Counted from the stretch's first letter, positions 50,706 to 60,874 are shown. The stretch is 64,000 nt of DNA from Corynebacterium sp. ACRPO (GCF_022347205.1 NZ_JAKRNE010000005.1:62001-126000), one strand, 5' to 3'. Made by a program: numbers and translations. The notes: a model not told the origin generated them from the letters alone.

Positions 50706-51241
50706 TAGTCCATCAGCACCTGCAGCAGCGAATCTTGACAGAACGCCAGCCATTCCACGAGGCTGTCGCGGTCAGACATCAGGTTGTTATCGGCCACATC
50801 GCCCGCCGCGACAAAGAGGCGGAGGTCGTTGAGGCCAGCGACGAAGGCCTGGGCCTCTTGCTCGTTGATGGTGACCTCTACCCCACCGGTAGGTCCGAGG
50901 GCAGAGCCAATTACCTGCAGGTTTTCCAGCTTGGCGCGCGCAATGTCGTTTTCATGCAGGGAGCGCAGCAATGATGCATCGCCTTCATATTCCTCATCGC
51001 CGGGCATTTCAAAGTCCGGGAAGAGACGTGCCAGCGAGGGATCGTCCGGGGCTTCGGTGTGGCCGGTAGGCATGTCCAGCATTTCCGCCAGCTCGTCCTT
51101 GGGCGCGGACTGGGCGCGCTTAATGATCGCCTCGGAGACGGTGGCGGTGAGATCGCCCAGTACCTCGCGTTCCATTGGTTCGAATACGGCCGTGATTTTC
51201 GGCGCGCGCATGAGGGACTTCTTTTTCTTCCACGGTTGCAT
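50705..51241 (-). CDS. DUF2017 protein (Rv1332-like)
   Basis: A 178-residue cytosolic, acidic, mostly helical protein of the actinobacterial DUF2017 family, always found beside clpS. ITAVFEPMEREVLGDL at about 15-30, LARLFPDF near 70, and the C-terminal LNDLRLFVAAGD...DRDSLVEWLAFCQDSLLQ are conserved. The N-terminal MQPWKKKKSLMRAP is basic. It starts four bases after clpS and is coupled to the peptidase gene. Some relatives are annotated as regulators, without support I can see in the sequence. The constant pairing with ClpS suggests a link to N-degron proteolysis, an inference. Confidence 0.9.
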   Translation of the reverse strand: MQPWKKKKSLMRAPKITAVFEPMEREVLGDLTATVSEAIIKRAQSAPKDELAEMLDMPTGHTEAPDDPSLARLFPDFEMPGDEEYEGDASLLRSLHENDIARAKLENLQVIGSALGPTGGVEVTINEQEAQAFVAGLNDLRLFVAAGDVADNNLMSDRDSLVEWLAFCQDSLLQVLMD

Positions 51242-51245
51242 CGAT

Positions 51246-51572
51246 TTAACCTGCCTGCTGCATCGTTGCCCACAGACCGGCGATCTGGAGCTTTTTCACG
51301 TCCGCTTCAATCTTGTCGCGCTCGCCGCTGGACACGGCGGCCTTGCCCTCGGTGTGGACCTGCATCATGAGTTCATTGGCTCGCTTCTTGTCATAGCCCA
51401 ACACGGTTTGGAATACATAGGACACGTAGCTCATCAAGTTGACGGGGTCATCCCACACGATGCACATCCACGGCAGGTTCTCGCTCGTGGCTACGTCTAC
51501 GTCGAGTTCTTCATCCAATTCGGGCGTAGCCATCGGAGAGCTCATCCGGACTACAGGAAATTGCGCCTTCAT
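51246..51572 (-). CDS. clpS: ATP-dependent Clp protease adaptor ClpS
   Basis: A 108-residue adaptor that delivers N-degron substrates to ClpC/ClpA-ClpP. The core [34 protein letters not shown] carries the ligand-pocket residues (DDPVN, the Met pair) and [18 protein letters not shown] the ClpA/C contact. The start is taken at MKAQFPVV because TAGGCT ends exactly seven bases upstream, a leaderless arrangement; ATGs nine and thirteen codons later would also give a full core. It leads clpS-DUF2017-P1 peptidase-rhomboid-murI and is divergent from pncB across 122 bases, as in mycobacteria. Confidence 0.93.
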   Translation of the reverse strand: MKAQFPVVRMSSPMATPELDEELDVDVATSENLPWMCIVWDDPVNLMSYVSYVFQTVLGYDKKRANELMMQVHTEGKAAVSSGERDKIEADVKKLQIAGLWATMQQAG

Positions 51573-51579
51573 GCCCTCT

Positions 51580-51585
51580 AGCCTA
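51580..51585 (-). promoter_or_regulatory. -10 element, leaderless start of clpS
   Basis: TAGGCT, seven bases (AGAGGGC), then ATG at 51572. AGAGGG might instead act as a close ribosome-binding site for a longer leader. Confidence 0.5.
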
Positions 51586-51681
51586 ACCATATTTGGGAAT
51601 CTATTGTGGGCCCGCGCAATCTGGCTTCGCACATTCCGGCGCCAAAGAATCTAAACCCCTGAAAACCACCTAGTCAGTGGG

Positions 51682-51687
51682 TATTAT
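51682..51687 (+). promoter_or_regulatory. -10 element, leaderless start of pncB
   Basis: TATTAT, seven bases (CACTCCC), then GTG at 51695. This is the hexamer closest to consensus among the leaderless group. Confidence 0.65.
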
Positions 51688-51694
51688 CACTCCC

Positions 51695-53023
51695 GTGAAT
51701 GACAAAGCTATCCCTAATGATCGCTCTACTGCACTGCTCACGGATAAATATGAGCTAACGATGCTCCAGGCCGCGCTGCGCGATGGCTCGGCAAACCGCC
51801 AGGTCACCTGCGAGGTATTCAGCCGCCGCCTGCCCAATGAGCGCCGCTATGGCGTCGTTGCAGGCACCGAGCGCGTCCTGCGCGCAGTGGAGGATTTCCG
51901 CTTTTCGGCCAATCAGTTAGCGGAGATGGACTTCCTGGATGAGCAGACTAAGGAGTACCTGCGCCACTACCGCTTCTCCGGGCAGATTGACGGTTACCGC
52001 GAGGGCGAGCTTTATTTCCCCAACTCCCCCATCCTGACGGTGCGCGGCACCTTTGGGGAGTGCTTGGTTTTGGAGACCGTCATCTTGTCCATCATGAACG
52101 CCGATTCCGCGGTGGCTTCGGCCGCTTCCCGCATGGTCACGGCGGCCGACGGCCGGCCCATCATCGAGATGGGATCGCGCCGCACCCACGAGTATGCGGC
52201 GGTAACCGCCGCCCGCGCGGCCTACCTGGCCGGGTTCGATGCCACCTCCAACCTGGAGGCAGGCTACCGCTACGGCATTCCGGTCTCCGGCACTGCCGCC
52301 CACTCCTGGACCTTGGCGCATACCAACCCGGATGGCACCCCGAACGAAGAGGCCGCCTTCCGCTCCCAGATCGACACCCTTGGCGTAGACACCACTCTGT
52401 TGGTCGATACCTATGACATCACAAAGGGCGTCGAGACCGCAGTGAAGGTAGGTGGCCCGCAGCTAGGTGGGGTCCGCATCGATTCCGGTGACCTTGGTGC
52501 GGTTACCCGCCGCGTACGCAAGCAGCTCGATGATTTGGGCAATCACAACACCAATATCGTGGTCTCCTCCGACCTCGACGAGTTCGCCATTGCCGGCCTG
52601 CGCGGCGATCCGGTAGACGTCTACGGCGTCGGCACGTCCGTAGTGACCGGCTCCGGTGCGCCCACCGCCGGCATGGTCTACAAGGTCGTAGAGGTAGACG
52701 GCATCCCGGTGGCAAAGCGCTCTTCCTCCAAGCAATCCGTCGGCGGTGCCAAGCGGGCGCTGCGCACCTACCGTTCCTCCGGCGTCGCCGTCGAGGAAAT
52801 CGTCTACCCCTTTGAGGCACCGGCGCCGGATACCGGCCAGCTCGATACCCGCGAGATGACCATTCCGCTCATGCGCGATGGCCACATCGTCGACGGACTG
52901 CCGGATCTGCATGCCTCCCGCGAGTATCTGGATCAGGCCCGCAAGACCCTGCCATGGGAAGGCCTGGCACTCTCCCGCGATGAAGCGGCCGTGCCCACGC
53001 GGATGGTGGGCTTTAAAAAGTAG
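51695..53023 (+). CDS. pncB: Nicotinate phosphoribosyltransferase
   Basis: A 442-residue enzyme making nicotinate mononucleotide from nicotinate and PRPP in NAD salvage. TALLTDKYELTMLQAALRDG near the N-terminus and the regulatory-His region EMGSRRTHEYAAVTAARAAY at about 150-170 are typical. GVRIDSGDLGAVTRRVR and GVGTSVVTGSGAPTAGMVYKVVEV hold the phosphate-binding parts. The GTG start (VNDKAIPNDR) follows TATTAT by seven bases; an ATG six codons earlier overlaps that promoter and is rejected. It precedes dinG by 18 bases, as M. tuberculosis Rv1330c precedes Rv1329c. Confidence 0.95.
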   Translation: MNDKAIPNDRSTALLTDKYELTMLQAALRDGSANRQVTCEVFSRRLPNERRYGVVAGTERVLRAVEDFRFSANQLAEMDFLDEQTKEYLRHYRFSGQIDGYREGELYFPNSPILTVRGTFGECLVLETVILSIMNADSAVASAASRMVTAADGRPIIEMGSRRTHEYAAVTAARAAYLAGFDATSNLEAGYRYGIPVSGTAAHSWTLAHTNPDGTPNEEAAFRSQIDTLGVDTTLLVDTYDITKGVETAVKVGGPQLGGVRIDSGDLGAVTRRVRKQLDDLGNHNTNIVVSSDLDEFAIAGLRGDPVDVYGVGTSVVTGSGAPTAGMVYKVVEVDGIPVAKRSSSKQSVGGAKRALRTYRSSGVAVEEIVYPFEAPAPDTGQLDTREMTIPLMRDGHIVDGLPDLHASREYLDQARKTLPWEGLALSRDEAAVPTRMVGFKK

Positions 53024-53028
53024 GCCGC

Positions 53029-53034
53029 TAGACT
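53029..53034 (+). promoter_or_regulatory. -10 element, leaderless start of dinG
   Basis: TAGACT, seven bases (GTGTGGG), then GTG at 53042. It sits in the 18-base gap after pncB, so dinG can be transcribed apart from pncB. Confidence 0.6.
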
Positions 53035-53041
53035 GTGTGGG

Positions 53042-55021
53042 GTGAGTGAGCACGCAGATGAGCCCCTAAACCTCGACACGGAAACGCTGCTGGGCAAGGC
53101 CGTTGACGCGCTGGGCGGCAGCCGGCGCGAAGGCCAGGTGCGCATGGCCACCGCCGTCTCGGCTGCGCTCGAAAAGGAGCGCCACCTGGCAGTGCAGGCC
53201 GGTACCGGTACCGGTAAATCCCTGGCCTACTTGGTCCCGGCTATCCGGCATGCGATGAACTCGGGGTCCACCGTCATCGTCTCTACCGCTACCCTAGCCT
53301 TGCAGCGCCAGCTGGTGGAGCGCGATCTGCCGCGGCTTACTGAGGCGCTCGCCCCTGTAATGGAGCGTACGCCCACCTTCGCCATCATGAAGGGACGCAA
53401 TAACTACCTGTGCATGAATAAGATTGCGGCTACCCCAGATGACCCGGAAGCACTTATCGACGAATCCGAAATATCCCACCGCGGCAAGGCCGTGCGCCGT
53501 ATCCACGAGTGGGCGCAGGAAACTGACACTGGTGACCGCGGTGATCTAGAGCCGGGCGTGCCGGACGTGGTGTGGCGGGCGGTATCGGTAACCTCCAACG
53601 AGTGCTTGGGCGCTTCGCGCTGCCCGCACGGGCCGGATTGCTTTGCGGAAGAGGCTCGCAGGGCGGCTGCCGACGTCGACATCGTGGTCACCAACCACGC
53701 CATGCTCGCCATCGACGCGGTTTCTGAGGCAAATATCTTGCCTGAGCACGACGTCGCCATTATCGATGAGGCCCACGAGCTCGACGGCCGCATCACCTCC
53801 GTTTCTACCGCGGAGATTACTACCCGCGCCATCAAGATGGCCGCCAACCGCGCGAAGTCGCTGGGTAATGCCGGCAACCTCTCGGACTTGGCCGAGGAAT
53901 TCGATGACCTGATGAAAATCCAAGAGCCAGGCCGTTGGACCGACTTAGATGAAACCTCACAGGGCCACCTGCGCGCGCTTGCCGACGAATTCCTGCGCGT
54001 TAAGTCCCTCATTTCTCGCGCACCAGAAGGCGAAGCCACCGACGACCCGGAGAAAAACGCCGAGCGCCAAAACTTGAGCAACCACCTCTCCGACCTCGCG
54101 CAGGCCGTGGCGCGCATGCTGGAGGTTTTCGCCACCGATGACCCGGCCAAGCAAGACGACGTCGTCTGGCTCGAGCGCGATCCGCGCAGCGACGCCGAGA
54201 CCCTCGCCGTGGCTCCCCTATCCATCGCCCACATGCTGCGCGAGAACCTCTTTGGGGAGCAAACGGTGGTGTTGACCTCGGCCACCCTCGCCCTCGGTGG
54301 ACGCTTCGATGCCATGGCCGCCCAGTGGGGCATGCCGAGCGGCACCTACGACACCTTGGACGCGGGCACGCCTTTCGACCCAGCCAAATCCGGCATCCTG
54401 TACACCGCCAAGCACCTGCCCGCGCCGGGCCGCGATGGCCTGCCCAAAGAAACCATCGATGAGATCTATGAGCTCATTATGGCCGCCGGCGGGCGCACGC
54501 TTGGCCTGTTCTCCTCCCGCCGCGCGGCAGAAGAGGCGGCTACCGCCCTCAAGCCGCGCATCCCCTTTGACCTTTTCGTGCAAGGCGAGGATTCCATCGG
54601 CGCACTGGTAGAGAAGTTCTCCCAGAAGGAAAACTCCTGCCTCTTCGGCACGCTTACCCTGTGGCAAGGCGTGGACGTGCCGGGGCCGGCGTGCTCGCTG
54701 GTCATCATCGACCGCATTCCGTTCCCCCGGCCGGACGATCCCCTGATGCAGGCGCGCGCCCAAGCGGCCGATGCGGCGGGCCGCTCCGGATTCATGGAGG
54801 TCTCCGCCAACCACGCCGCCTTGCTCATGGCACAGGGCGCAGGCCGCCTGCTGCGCCACGTGACCGACCGCGGCGTGGTGGCCGTGCTCGATAACCGCTT
54901 GGAGTATAAGCGCTACGGCAGCTTCCTCAAGGCCTCCATGCCACGCTTTTGGCAGACCACCGACGCGGATACGGTGCGCGGCGCGCTTAAGCGATTGGTC
55001 GCCGCAGGGCGCACACGGTAG
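53042..55021 (+). CDS. dinG: DinG-type ATP-dependent DNA helicase
   Basis: A 659-residue superfamily-2 helicase of the XPD/DinG group. Walker A AVQAGTGTGKSLAYL lies at about residues 51-65 and the DEAH box in VAIIDEAHELDG near 240. Four Cys fit the iron-sulfur domain: NYLCMN, then NECLGASRCPHGPDCFAEE. C-terminal helicase motifs include TLTLWQGVDVPGP, IIDRIPFPRPDDP and AQGAGRLLRHVTDRGVVAVLDNR. It should unwind 5'-3' and act on R-loops or damaged forks. The GTG start is set by the TAGACT promoter. Its 3' end overlaps the convergent peptidyl-tRNA hydrolase gene by 35 bases. Confidence 0.94.
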   Translation: MSEHADEPLNLDTETLLGKAVDALGGSRREGQVRMATAVSAALEKERHLAVQAGTGTGKSLAYLVPAIRHAMNSGSTVIVSTATLALQRQLVERDLPRLTEALAPVMERTPTFAIMKGRNNYLCMNKIAATPDDPEALIDESEISHRGKAVRRIHEWAQETDTGDRGDLEPGVPDVVWRAVSVTSNECLGASRCPHGPDCFAEEARRAAADVDIVVTNHAMLAIDAVSEANILPEHDVAIIDEAHELDGRITSVSTAEITTRAIKMAANRAKSLGNAGNLSDLAEEFDDLMKIQEPGRWTDLDETSQGHLRALADEFLRVKSLISRAPEGEATDDPEKNAERQNLSNHLSDLAQAVARMLEVFATDDPAKQDDVVWLERDPRSDAETLAVAPLSIAHMLRENLFGEQTVVLTSATLALGGRFDAMAAQWGMPSGTYDTLDAGTPFDPAKSGILYTAKHLPAPGRDGLPKETIDEIYELIMAAGGRTLGLFSSRRAAEEAATALKPRIPFDLFVQGEDSIGALVEKFSQKENSCLFGTLTLWQGVDVPGPACSLVIIDRIPFPRPDDPLMQARAQAADAAGRSGFMEVSANHAALLMAQGAGRLLRHVTDRGVVAVLDNRLEYKRYGSFLKASMPRFWQTTDADTVRGALKRLVAAGRTR

Positions 55022-55718
55022 CCGAGTCCGGCGCAATCTCCGTGAACCCGGCGTCCACGATCACCACGGCGCCGTCCTGCGCGCAGGCCGTGCGAAAATC
55101 TTCGCCAGACACCTCGCGCACCGAAAGCTTAAAACCGGTGTCGGCCCAAGCACGAGCCTCCTCCTCCGACATCGCCGCGGCGAGCATCATCGAACCGTGG
55201 CCCACCTGCGCTGCGGCCTTGCCCGCAGACATGTCGAGGCTACGGTCGACGTAGATGACGGGGGCGTCGCCAAGCGGGGCTCCTGGCTCATCATAGGCAA
55301 GGTCAGTGTGGCCGATTTGCAGCTTGCCAATGAGCGGATCCACCTCCCCCACGGCCGAAGGTGCAAAGGCCCGGGCACGGCCCGCCACGGTCACGCCGGG
55401 CAGGTTCTGCACATCGCGCCAAGCCTTATTTCGCGCCCGGCGGGCGATCTTGCGGATGCGGTGTCCATACCACTGGCCCAGGGCGTGGGCGAAGGCCCCA
55501 TCCTCCCCCGCGCGCTCATCCAAGCACGCGGCCACGACGGCGCTAGCGGCTGCCTCCAGCACTTCCGTGCGCGCCGGCGGCTCCTGCTTGGGCAGGTTAA
55601 GCGCAATCTGCATCGCTTGGATAGTGGCGGGCTCGTCTGGGTTTTCTGGGTCATCGCGCCACGAACGCGCATCACAGGCTTCTACCAAGCGCTGGTGAGC
55701 GATTTCAAACTTATCCAC
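54987..55718 (-). CDS. Peptidyl-tRNA hydrolase, Pth2 type with N-terminal extension
   Basis: A 243-residue protein. Residues about 145-243 match the archaeal/eukaryotic Pth2 fold: VIYVDRSLDMSAGKAAAQVGHGSMMLAAAM contains the conserved KxxAQxxHA-like segment, and VIVDAGFTEIAPDSATVCALRRP closes it. The first 140 residues are helical, rich in Ala and Arg, and of unknown role. GTG with GAGGAGG six bases upstream is the start; it overlaps the end of serB by 8 bases. It releases peptides from tRNA if active; the bacterial Pth1 gene is expected elsewhere. The 3' end overlaps dinG. Confidence 0.85.
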   Translation of the reverse strand: MDKFEIAHQRLVEACDARSWRDDPENPDEPATIQAMQIALNLPKQEPPARTEVLEAAASAVVAACLDERAGEDGAFAHALGQWYGHRIRKIARRARNKAWRDVQNLPGVTVAGRARAFAPSAVGEVDPLIGKLQIGHTDLAYDEPGAPLGDAPVIYVDRSLDMSAGKAAAQVGHGSMMLAAAMSEEEARAWADTGFKLSVREVSGEDFRTACAQDGAVVIVDAGFTEIAPDSATVCALRRPIA

Positions 55719-56892
55719 GTACAACCTCCTCGGCTGGGATTCCCAAAATCTGTAGTACCTCATCCAGCCGCCGGTGATTTACCGAAGTATCCGCCACTTC
55801 TTGCAGCGCCGGCTTAGCGTTAAAGGCGATGCCTAACCCCGCGGCGGTAATCATATCGATGTCATTGGCACCGTCGCCCACGGCGACCGTCTGACGCATG
55901 CCCACTCCGGAATCCGCGGCAAACTCCCGCAGGAATTCCTCCTTGGCCTTGCGATCAACCACCTTGCCGGTTACGCGGCCGGTGAGCTTGCCATCGGCGA
56001 CCTCCAAGGTATTGGCGCGGACATAGTCTAAGTGCATTTCCGCGGCTAGGCCCTCTAGAACTTGGATGAACCCACCGGAGACCACAGCGGTGCGATAACC
56101 GATGTGGTTGAGCGTGGCAATGGTCTCGCGGGCACCGGGGGTCAGCTGAATCTCGCGGGCTACCTCATCAATGATGGAAGCATCCAGGCCGGCCAAAACA
56201 GCCACGCGCTCGCGCAGGGACTCCTCAAAATCCAATTCGCCGCGCATAGCCCGGGCCGTGACAGCGGCAACCTCTTGCTCCTTGCCGGCGTGCGCGGCCA
56301 GCATCTCGATGACCTCGCCTTGAATGAGGGTGCTGTCGCAGTCGAAGCAGACGAGGCGCTTGGAGCGCCGGCCCAGACCCGCCGGCTCGATGGCAATATC
56401 GATGCCAATCTGCTGTGCGAGCTCTGCCAGCGCCTGGCGTACAGGTGCCGCGGAACCATCAAGGGACAAGGAAAGCTCCAGCCCGGTCAGCGGAGAAGTG
56501 GAAAGCCCGCGGATGCGATCGATATTGGCATCAAAGTTAGCCAATACGCGGGCGACCTCCTCTACGTGGTGAGCGGTTACTTCCGTTCCCATGAGGACCA
56601 CCGCATGCGTGGAGCGAGCTCGTGCGTTAGATTCCTCCTCCCGCAAGTCCATGGATACCTGCTGCCCGTAGATGCTCAAGGTATTGCGCAAACCTTGTTC
56701 AATCTGCTCGGCGCGCGTACGGGGAATGCGGGTATGGGCAGCGAGGGTGATGCGGCCGGAAAAGATGGCCTGTTCGACGTCGACAAGCGCGGCGCTATAA
56801 GACGCCAACACGCGGAAAAAGGCCGCCGAGACCCCGGGCTTGTCCGGCCCAGTAGTGGTAATGACGGCATAGGTATCAGCTTGGGTACTCAC
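55711..56892 (-). CDS. serB: Phosphoserine phosphatase with N-terminal ACT region
   Basis: A 393-residue HAD-family enzyme, last step of serine synthesis. Residues about 1-165 hold two ACT-like units (YAVITTTGPDKPGVSAAFFRVLAS and HAVVLMGTEVTAHHVEEVARVLANF), as in mycobacterial SerB2. HAD motif 1 is LVCFDCDSTLIQGEVIEML (DxDST) near residue 180, motif 2 in TAVVSGGFIQV, motif 3 Lys in VVDRKAKEEFL, and motif 4 in VAVGDGANDIDMI. The GTG start (VSTQADT) lies seven bases after GATAAT; an ATG three codons earlier overlaps that promoter. It is coupled to the Pth2 gene downstream. Confidence 0.95.
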   Translation of the reverse strand: MSTQADTYAVITTTGPDKPGVSAAFFRVLASYSAALVDVEQAIFSGRITLAAHTRIPRTRAEQIEQGLRNTLSIYGQQVSMDLREEESNARARSTHAVVLMGTEVTAHHVEEVARVLANFDANIDRIRGLSTSPLTGLELSLSLDGSAAPVRQALAELAQQIGIDIAIEPAGLGRRSKRLVCFDCDSTLIQGEVIEMLAAHAGKEQEVAAVTARAMRGELDFEESLRERVAVLAGLDASIIDEVAREIQLTPGARETIATLNHIGYRTAVVSGGFIQVLEGLAAEMHLDYVRANTLEVADGKLTGRVTGKVVDRKAKEEFLREFAADSGVGMRQTVAVGDGANDIDMITAAGLGIAFNAKPALQEVADTSVNHRRLDEVLQILGIPAEEVVRG

Positions 56893-56899
56893 GCCGCCC

Positions 56900-56905
56900 A
56901 TTATC
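56900..56905 (-). promoter_or_regulatory. -10 element, leaderless start of serB
   Basis: GATAAT, seven bases (GGGCGGC), then GTG at 56892. Confidence 0.55.
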
Positions 56906-56931
56906 GCACGTAGGGCAAATAAGATACGCCA

Positions 56932-56972
56932 AAGCCGCCTCCCACGGCCTTTGGCGGGCTGGGAGGCGGCTT
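56932..56972. terminator. Hairpin between ctaD and serB
   Basis: AAGCCGCCTCCCA (56932-56944) and TGGGAGGCGGCTT (56960-56972) form a perfect 13-bp stem, 33 bases after the ctaD stop. The following bases on the minus strand are TGGCG, with no U-run. Confidence 0.75.
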
Positions 56973-57004
56973 AAGTCAGGAGTGCTTTAGCGAGTTATAT
57001 CGCT

Positions 57005-58699
57005 TTAGTGGCTACCCACGTGTGCTTCTTCGCGCATGCGCTGAACCATGTGTGGGTAGTGCAGCTCGAAGGCCGGACGCTCGGAGCGGATACGCGGCAG
57101 CGACACGAAGTTGTGGCGCGGCGGCGGGCAGGAGGTTGCCCACTCGAGGGAGTTGCCGTAGCCCCATGGGTCATCCACGGTGACGATCTCGCCGTAGCGC
57201 CAGGACTTGAATACGTTCCACACCAGCGGGATAACGGAAGCGCCGAGGACGAAGGAGAAGATAGTGGAAATCTGGTTGAAGACCGTGAAGCCATCGGACT
57301 CCAGGTAGTCAGCGTAACGACGCGGCATACCCATGTTGCCGACCCAGTGCTGTACCAAGAAGGTGCCGTGGAAGCCTACGAAGGTCAGCCAGAAGTGAAT
57401 CTTGCCCAGACGCTCGTCCAACATGCGGCCGGTCATCTTCGGGAACCAGAAGTACAGGCCAGCGAAGGCGGAGAACACAACCGTACCGAACAGGGTGTAG
57501 TGGAAGTGTGCAATCAAGAAGTAGGACTCAGCCAGGTGGAAGTCCAGTGCCGGGGATGCCAGCATAACGCCGGTCATACCGCCGAACAGGAAGGTTGCCA
57601 TGAAGCCCATGGCGAAGATCATCGGGGTATCCCAGGTGATGTGGCCCTTCCACATGGTGCCGACCCAGTTGAAGAACTTGACGCCGGTCGGAACCGCAAT
57701 CAGGAACGTCATGAAGGAGAAGAACGGCAACAAGATAGCGCCGGTGACGAACATGTGGTGCGCCCACACAGCCATGGACAGGGAGCCGATGGCCAGCAGC
57801 GCGAAGACCAGGCCGATGTAGCCGAAGACCGGCTTGCGGGAGAAGACCGGAACGACCTCAGATACAACGCCGAAGAACGGCAGCGCGAGGACGTAAACCT
57901 CAGGGTGGCCGAAGAACCAGAACAGGTGCTGCCACAGGATGCCGCCACCATTAGCGGAATCGTAGATGTGGCCGCCCAGCTTGCGGTCATACAGAACGCC
58001 CAGTGCCGCAGCGGTCAGCAGCGGGAAGATCATCAGCACGATGGCGGAGGCGGTAAACACTGCCCAGCTGAAGACCGGCAGACGGAACATGGTCATGCCC
58101 GGCGCACGCAGGGTCAGGATGGTCGTGATCATGTTGATAGCGGAGGCAATGGTACCGACACCGGTAGCACCCACGCCGACGATCCACATATCCGCACCAA
58201 TGCCCGGGGTGTGGACACCATCAGCCAGCGGCATGTACATGGTCCAGCCGAAGTCAGCTGCACCACCTGGGGTAACGAAGCCCAGCAGCATCACGATGCC
58301 GCCCAGCAGGGTAACCCAGAAGCCGAAAGCGTTCAGACGCGGGAAGGCCACATCCGGCGCGCCAATCTGCAGCGGCAGGATGTAGTTACCAAAGCCCCAC
58401 ACAACTGGGGTCGCAAACAGCAGCAGCATCACGGTGCCGTGCATGGTGAACAGCTGGTTGAACTGCTCATTAGACAAGAACTGGAGACCCGGGGTGAACA
58501 GCTCCGCGCGGATCAACAGTGCCATAAAGCCACCGAGGAAGAAGAAGCTGAAGGACATGATCAAGTACATGATGCCCAGCTGCTTGTGGTCGGTGGTGGT
58601 TAGAAATACCCAAGCCTTTGAACCGGTCTTCGCGTTACCGGTTGGCTCTGGACGTGTGGGGGCGACGTAATCGTCGACCCGTGGCGCCACAGCGGTCAT
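57005..58699 (-). CDS. ctaD: Cytochrome c oxidase subunit I
   Basis: A 564-residue catalytic subunit of the aa3 oxidase in the respiratory chain, with twelve membrane segments. Haem and copper ligands are visible: low-spin haem His in [12 protein letters not shown] (about residue 88), the Cu-B region [17 protein letters not shown] with the His-Tyr pair near 265-270, the His pair in [12 protein letters not shown], and haem a3/a His in AHFHYTLFG. The chosen ATG ([10 protein letters not shown]) has AGGAGGA six bases upstream; a longer frame is not family-like. It stands alone, with hairpins on both sides. The CopD-CtaG protein 43 kb away is a likely assembly partner. Confidence 0.97.
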   Translation of the reverse strand: MTAVAPRVDDYVAPTRPEPTGNAKTGSKAWVFLTTTDHKQLGIMYLIMSFSFFFLGGFMALLIRAELFTPGLQFLSNEQFNQLFTMHGTVMLLLFATPVVWGFGNYILPLQIGAPDVAFPRLNAFGFWVTLLGGIVMLLGFVTPGGAADFGWTMYMPLADGVHTPGIGADMWIVGVGATGVGTIASAINMITTILTLRAPGMTMFRLPVFSWAVFTASAIVLMIFPLLTAAALGVLYDRKLGGHIYDSANGGGILWQHLFWFFGHPEVYVLALPFFGVVSEVVPVFSRKPVFGYIGLVFALLAIGSLSMAVWAHHMFVTGAILLPFFSFMTFLIAVPTGVKFFNWVGTMWKGHITWDTPMIFAMGFMATFLFGGMTGVMLASPALDFHLAESYFLIAHFHYTLFGTVVFSAFAGLYFWFPKMTGRMLDERLGKIHFWLTFVGFHGTFLVQHWVGNMGMPRRYADYLESDGFTVFNQISTIFSFVLGASVIPLVWNVFKSWRYGEIVTVDDPWGYGNSLEWATSCPPPRHNFVSLPRIRSERPAFELHYPHMVQRMREEAHVGSH

Positions 58700-59041
58700 A
58701 AAATCCTCCTGAATAACAAAGTGTCTGTGGACAGACTCCACCTACACCTAGGTTTACTCGCCTTATATTAGGCCATTTTCCCCTGTTCTTTCCAGCTTCC
58801 CCCAATACTTCACCGCAAGGACACACCTCATCACTGACCACATCTGCCACATTGCCCCTGCACGTGGCGCGGCCACTATTTCCACCGACGGTTTTCGCCA
58901 AAGATGCAGAGTGCTACATGTCACAGCCGCGCCGAATTGTGCGGCCCCAAAACGCAAAAACACACCCCCGCTCGTTATCAACCTTTCGGTTGAGTTCGAG
59001 CAGAAGGTGTGCCGCAAGACCACGCTGATCAGCGGGAATGC
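58700..59041. other. Gene-free region upstream of ctaD
   Basis: No gene is supported in these 342 bases. Near ctaD, TAATAT on the minus strand (around 58765-58770) is a possible -10, and GTCTGT-GG-ACAGAC (58723-58736) is a perfect inverted repeat in the leader, 24 bases before the ATG. CGCTGATCAGCG (59023-59034) is a 12-bp palindrome just after nrdF and may belong to its terminator. Confidence 0.5.
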
Positions 59042-60037
<996 letters not shown>

Positions 60038-60126
60038 TCACTCCAATACTAAAAACGGACACTTTTAGCTCCCCAGCATACCCAATTCGCCCGGCCTCTT
60101 TGCCATTGTGGTGAATGCCTCATGCC

Positions 60127-60132
60127 TATACT
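60127..60132 (+). promoter_or_regulatory. -10 element of the GntR gene
   Basis: TATACT, a near-consensus hexamer 45 bases upstream of the ATG at 60178. It lies inside the longer frame that begins at 60115 and argues against that start. Confidence 0.5.
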
Positions 60133-60177
60133 GATCCCAGCTATACCGAGTGCCTGGACAGAGAGGATTCACCCACC

Positions 60178-60873
60178 ATGAGCGCCACCCCTCCCCTACT
60201 CGACTCCGTGGTGGATCAACTCGGCGCGGATATAGTAAGCGGAGACCTCGCAGAGGGTGAGCGGTTCCGGCTGGGGGACGTCGAAAAGCGCTTTGGCATC
60301 TCCCGCACCGTGGCCCGCGAAGCCATGCGCACCCTGGAGCATCTCGGCATGGTGAGCTCCGGGCGCCGCGTGGGCATCACGGTGCTGCCGATGGAAAAGT
60401 GGGCTGTATATGACCCAGCGATCATTGGCTGGCGGTTGAACAACGATAAAACGCGCGGGCAGCAAGTGGCCCGGCTCAATGAGCTGCGGCTTGGAATCGA
60501 ACCGGTGGCCGCGCGCCTAGCTGCCGGCAATGCCACCGCCCAGCAGCGGGGGGAATTGCTGCGCCTCGCCGCGCGATTGGCCGAGCTGGAATCCACTCCA
60601 TCTCCGCGCGTGGGCGAAGAATTAGAAACCGATTTACGCTTCCACACCCTCATCCTGCGGGCCTCTGGAAATGAAATGCTGGCCGCGCTCGCCCCCTCCC
60701 TGGTGGCGATGCTCAAGGGCAAGTCCGTCTTCGGCTCCCGCAAGCGAGACCCCATCAGCGGCACCACACAGCTACACATGGAGCTGGCCCGTGCCATCGA
60801 TGCCGGGCTTGCCGACGCCGCCGAAGAAACCTCCCGCACCATCCTCGACCGCACCCGGGCAGAAAACGGCTAA
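60178..60873 (+). CDS. GntR-family regulator, FadR subfamily
   Basis: A 231-residue regulator. The winged helix lies at about residues 8-75: LDSVVDQLGADIVSGDLAEGERFRLGDVEKRFGISRTVAREAMRTLEHLGMVSSGRRVGITVLP, a classical GntR pattern. The C-terminal all-helical FCD domain (about 95-225) has metal/ligand positions in LRLGIEPVAARLAA, DLRFHTLILRASGNEML and HMELARAIDAG. The ATG chosen has AGAGAGGA upstream. It lies between nrdF and nrdE, divergent from nrdF and convergent with nrdE. Its effector is unknown (organic acids are usual for this group), and a link to the reductase is not shown. Confidence 0.92.
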   Translation: MSATPPLLDSVVDQLGADIVSGDLAEGERFRLGDVEKRFGISRTVAREAMRTLEHLGMVSSGRRVGITVLPMEKWAVYDPAIIGWRLNNDKTRGQQVARLNELRLGIEPVAARLAAGNATAQQRGELLRLAARLAELESTPSPRVGEELETDLRFHTLILRASGNEMLAALAPSLVAMLKGKSVFGSRKRDPISGTTQLHMELARAIDAGLADAAEETSRTILDRTRAENG

Positions 60874-60874
60874 A

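Noticed and set aside
57008-58603. 531-codon open frame antisense to ctaD
   Set aside because: A reverse-strand shadow of the oxidase gene, very rich in His, Gln and Asp with no hydrophobic core or known motif.
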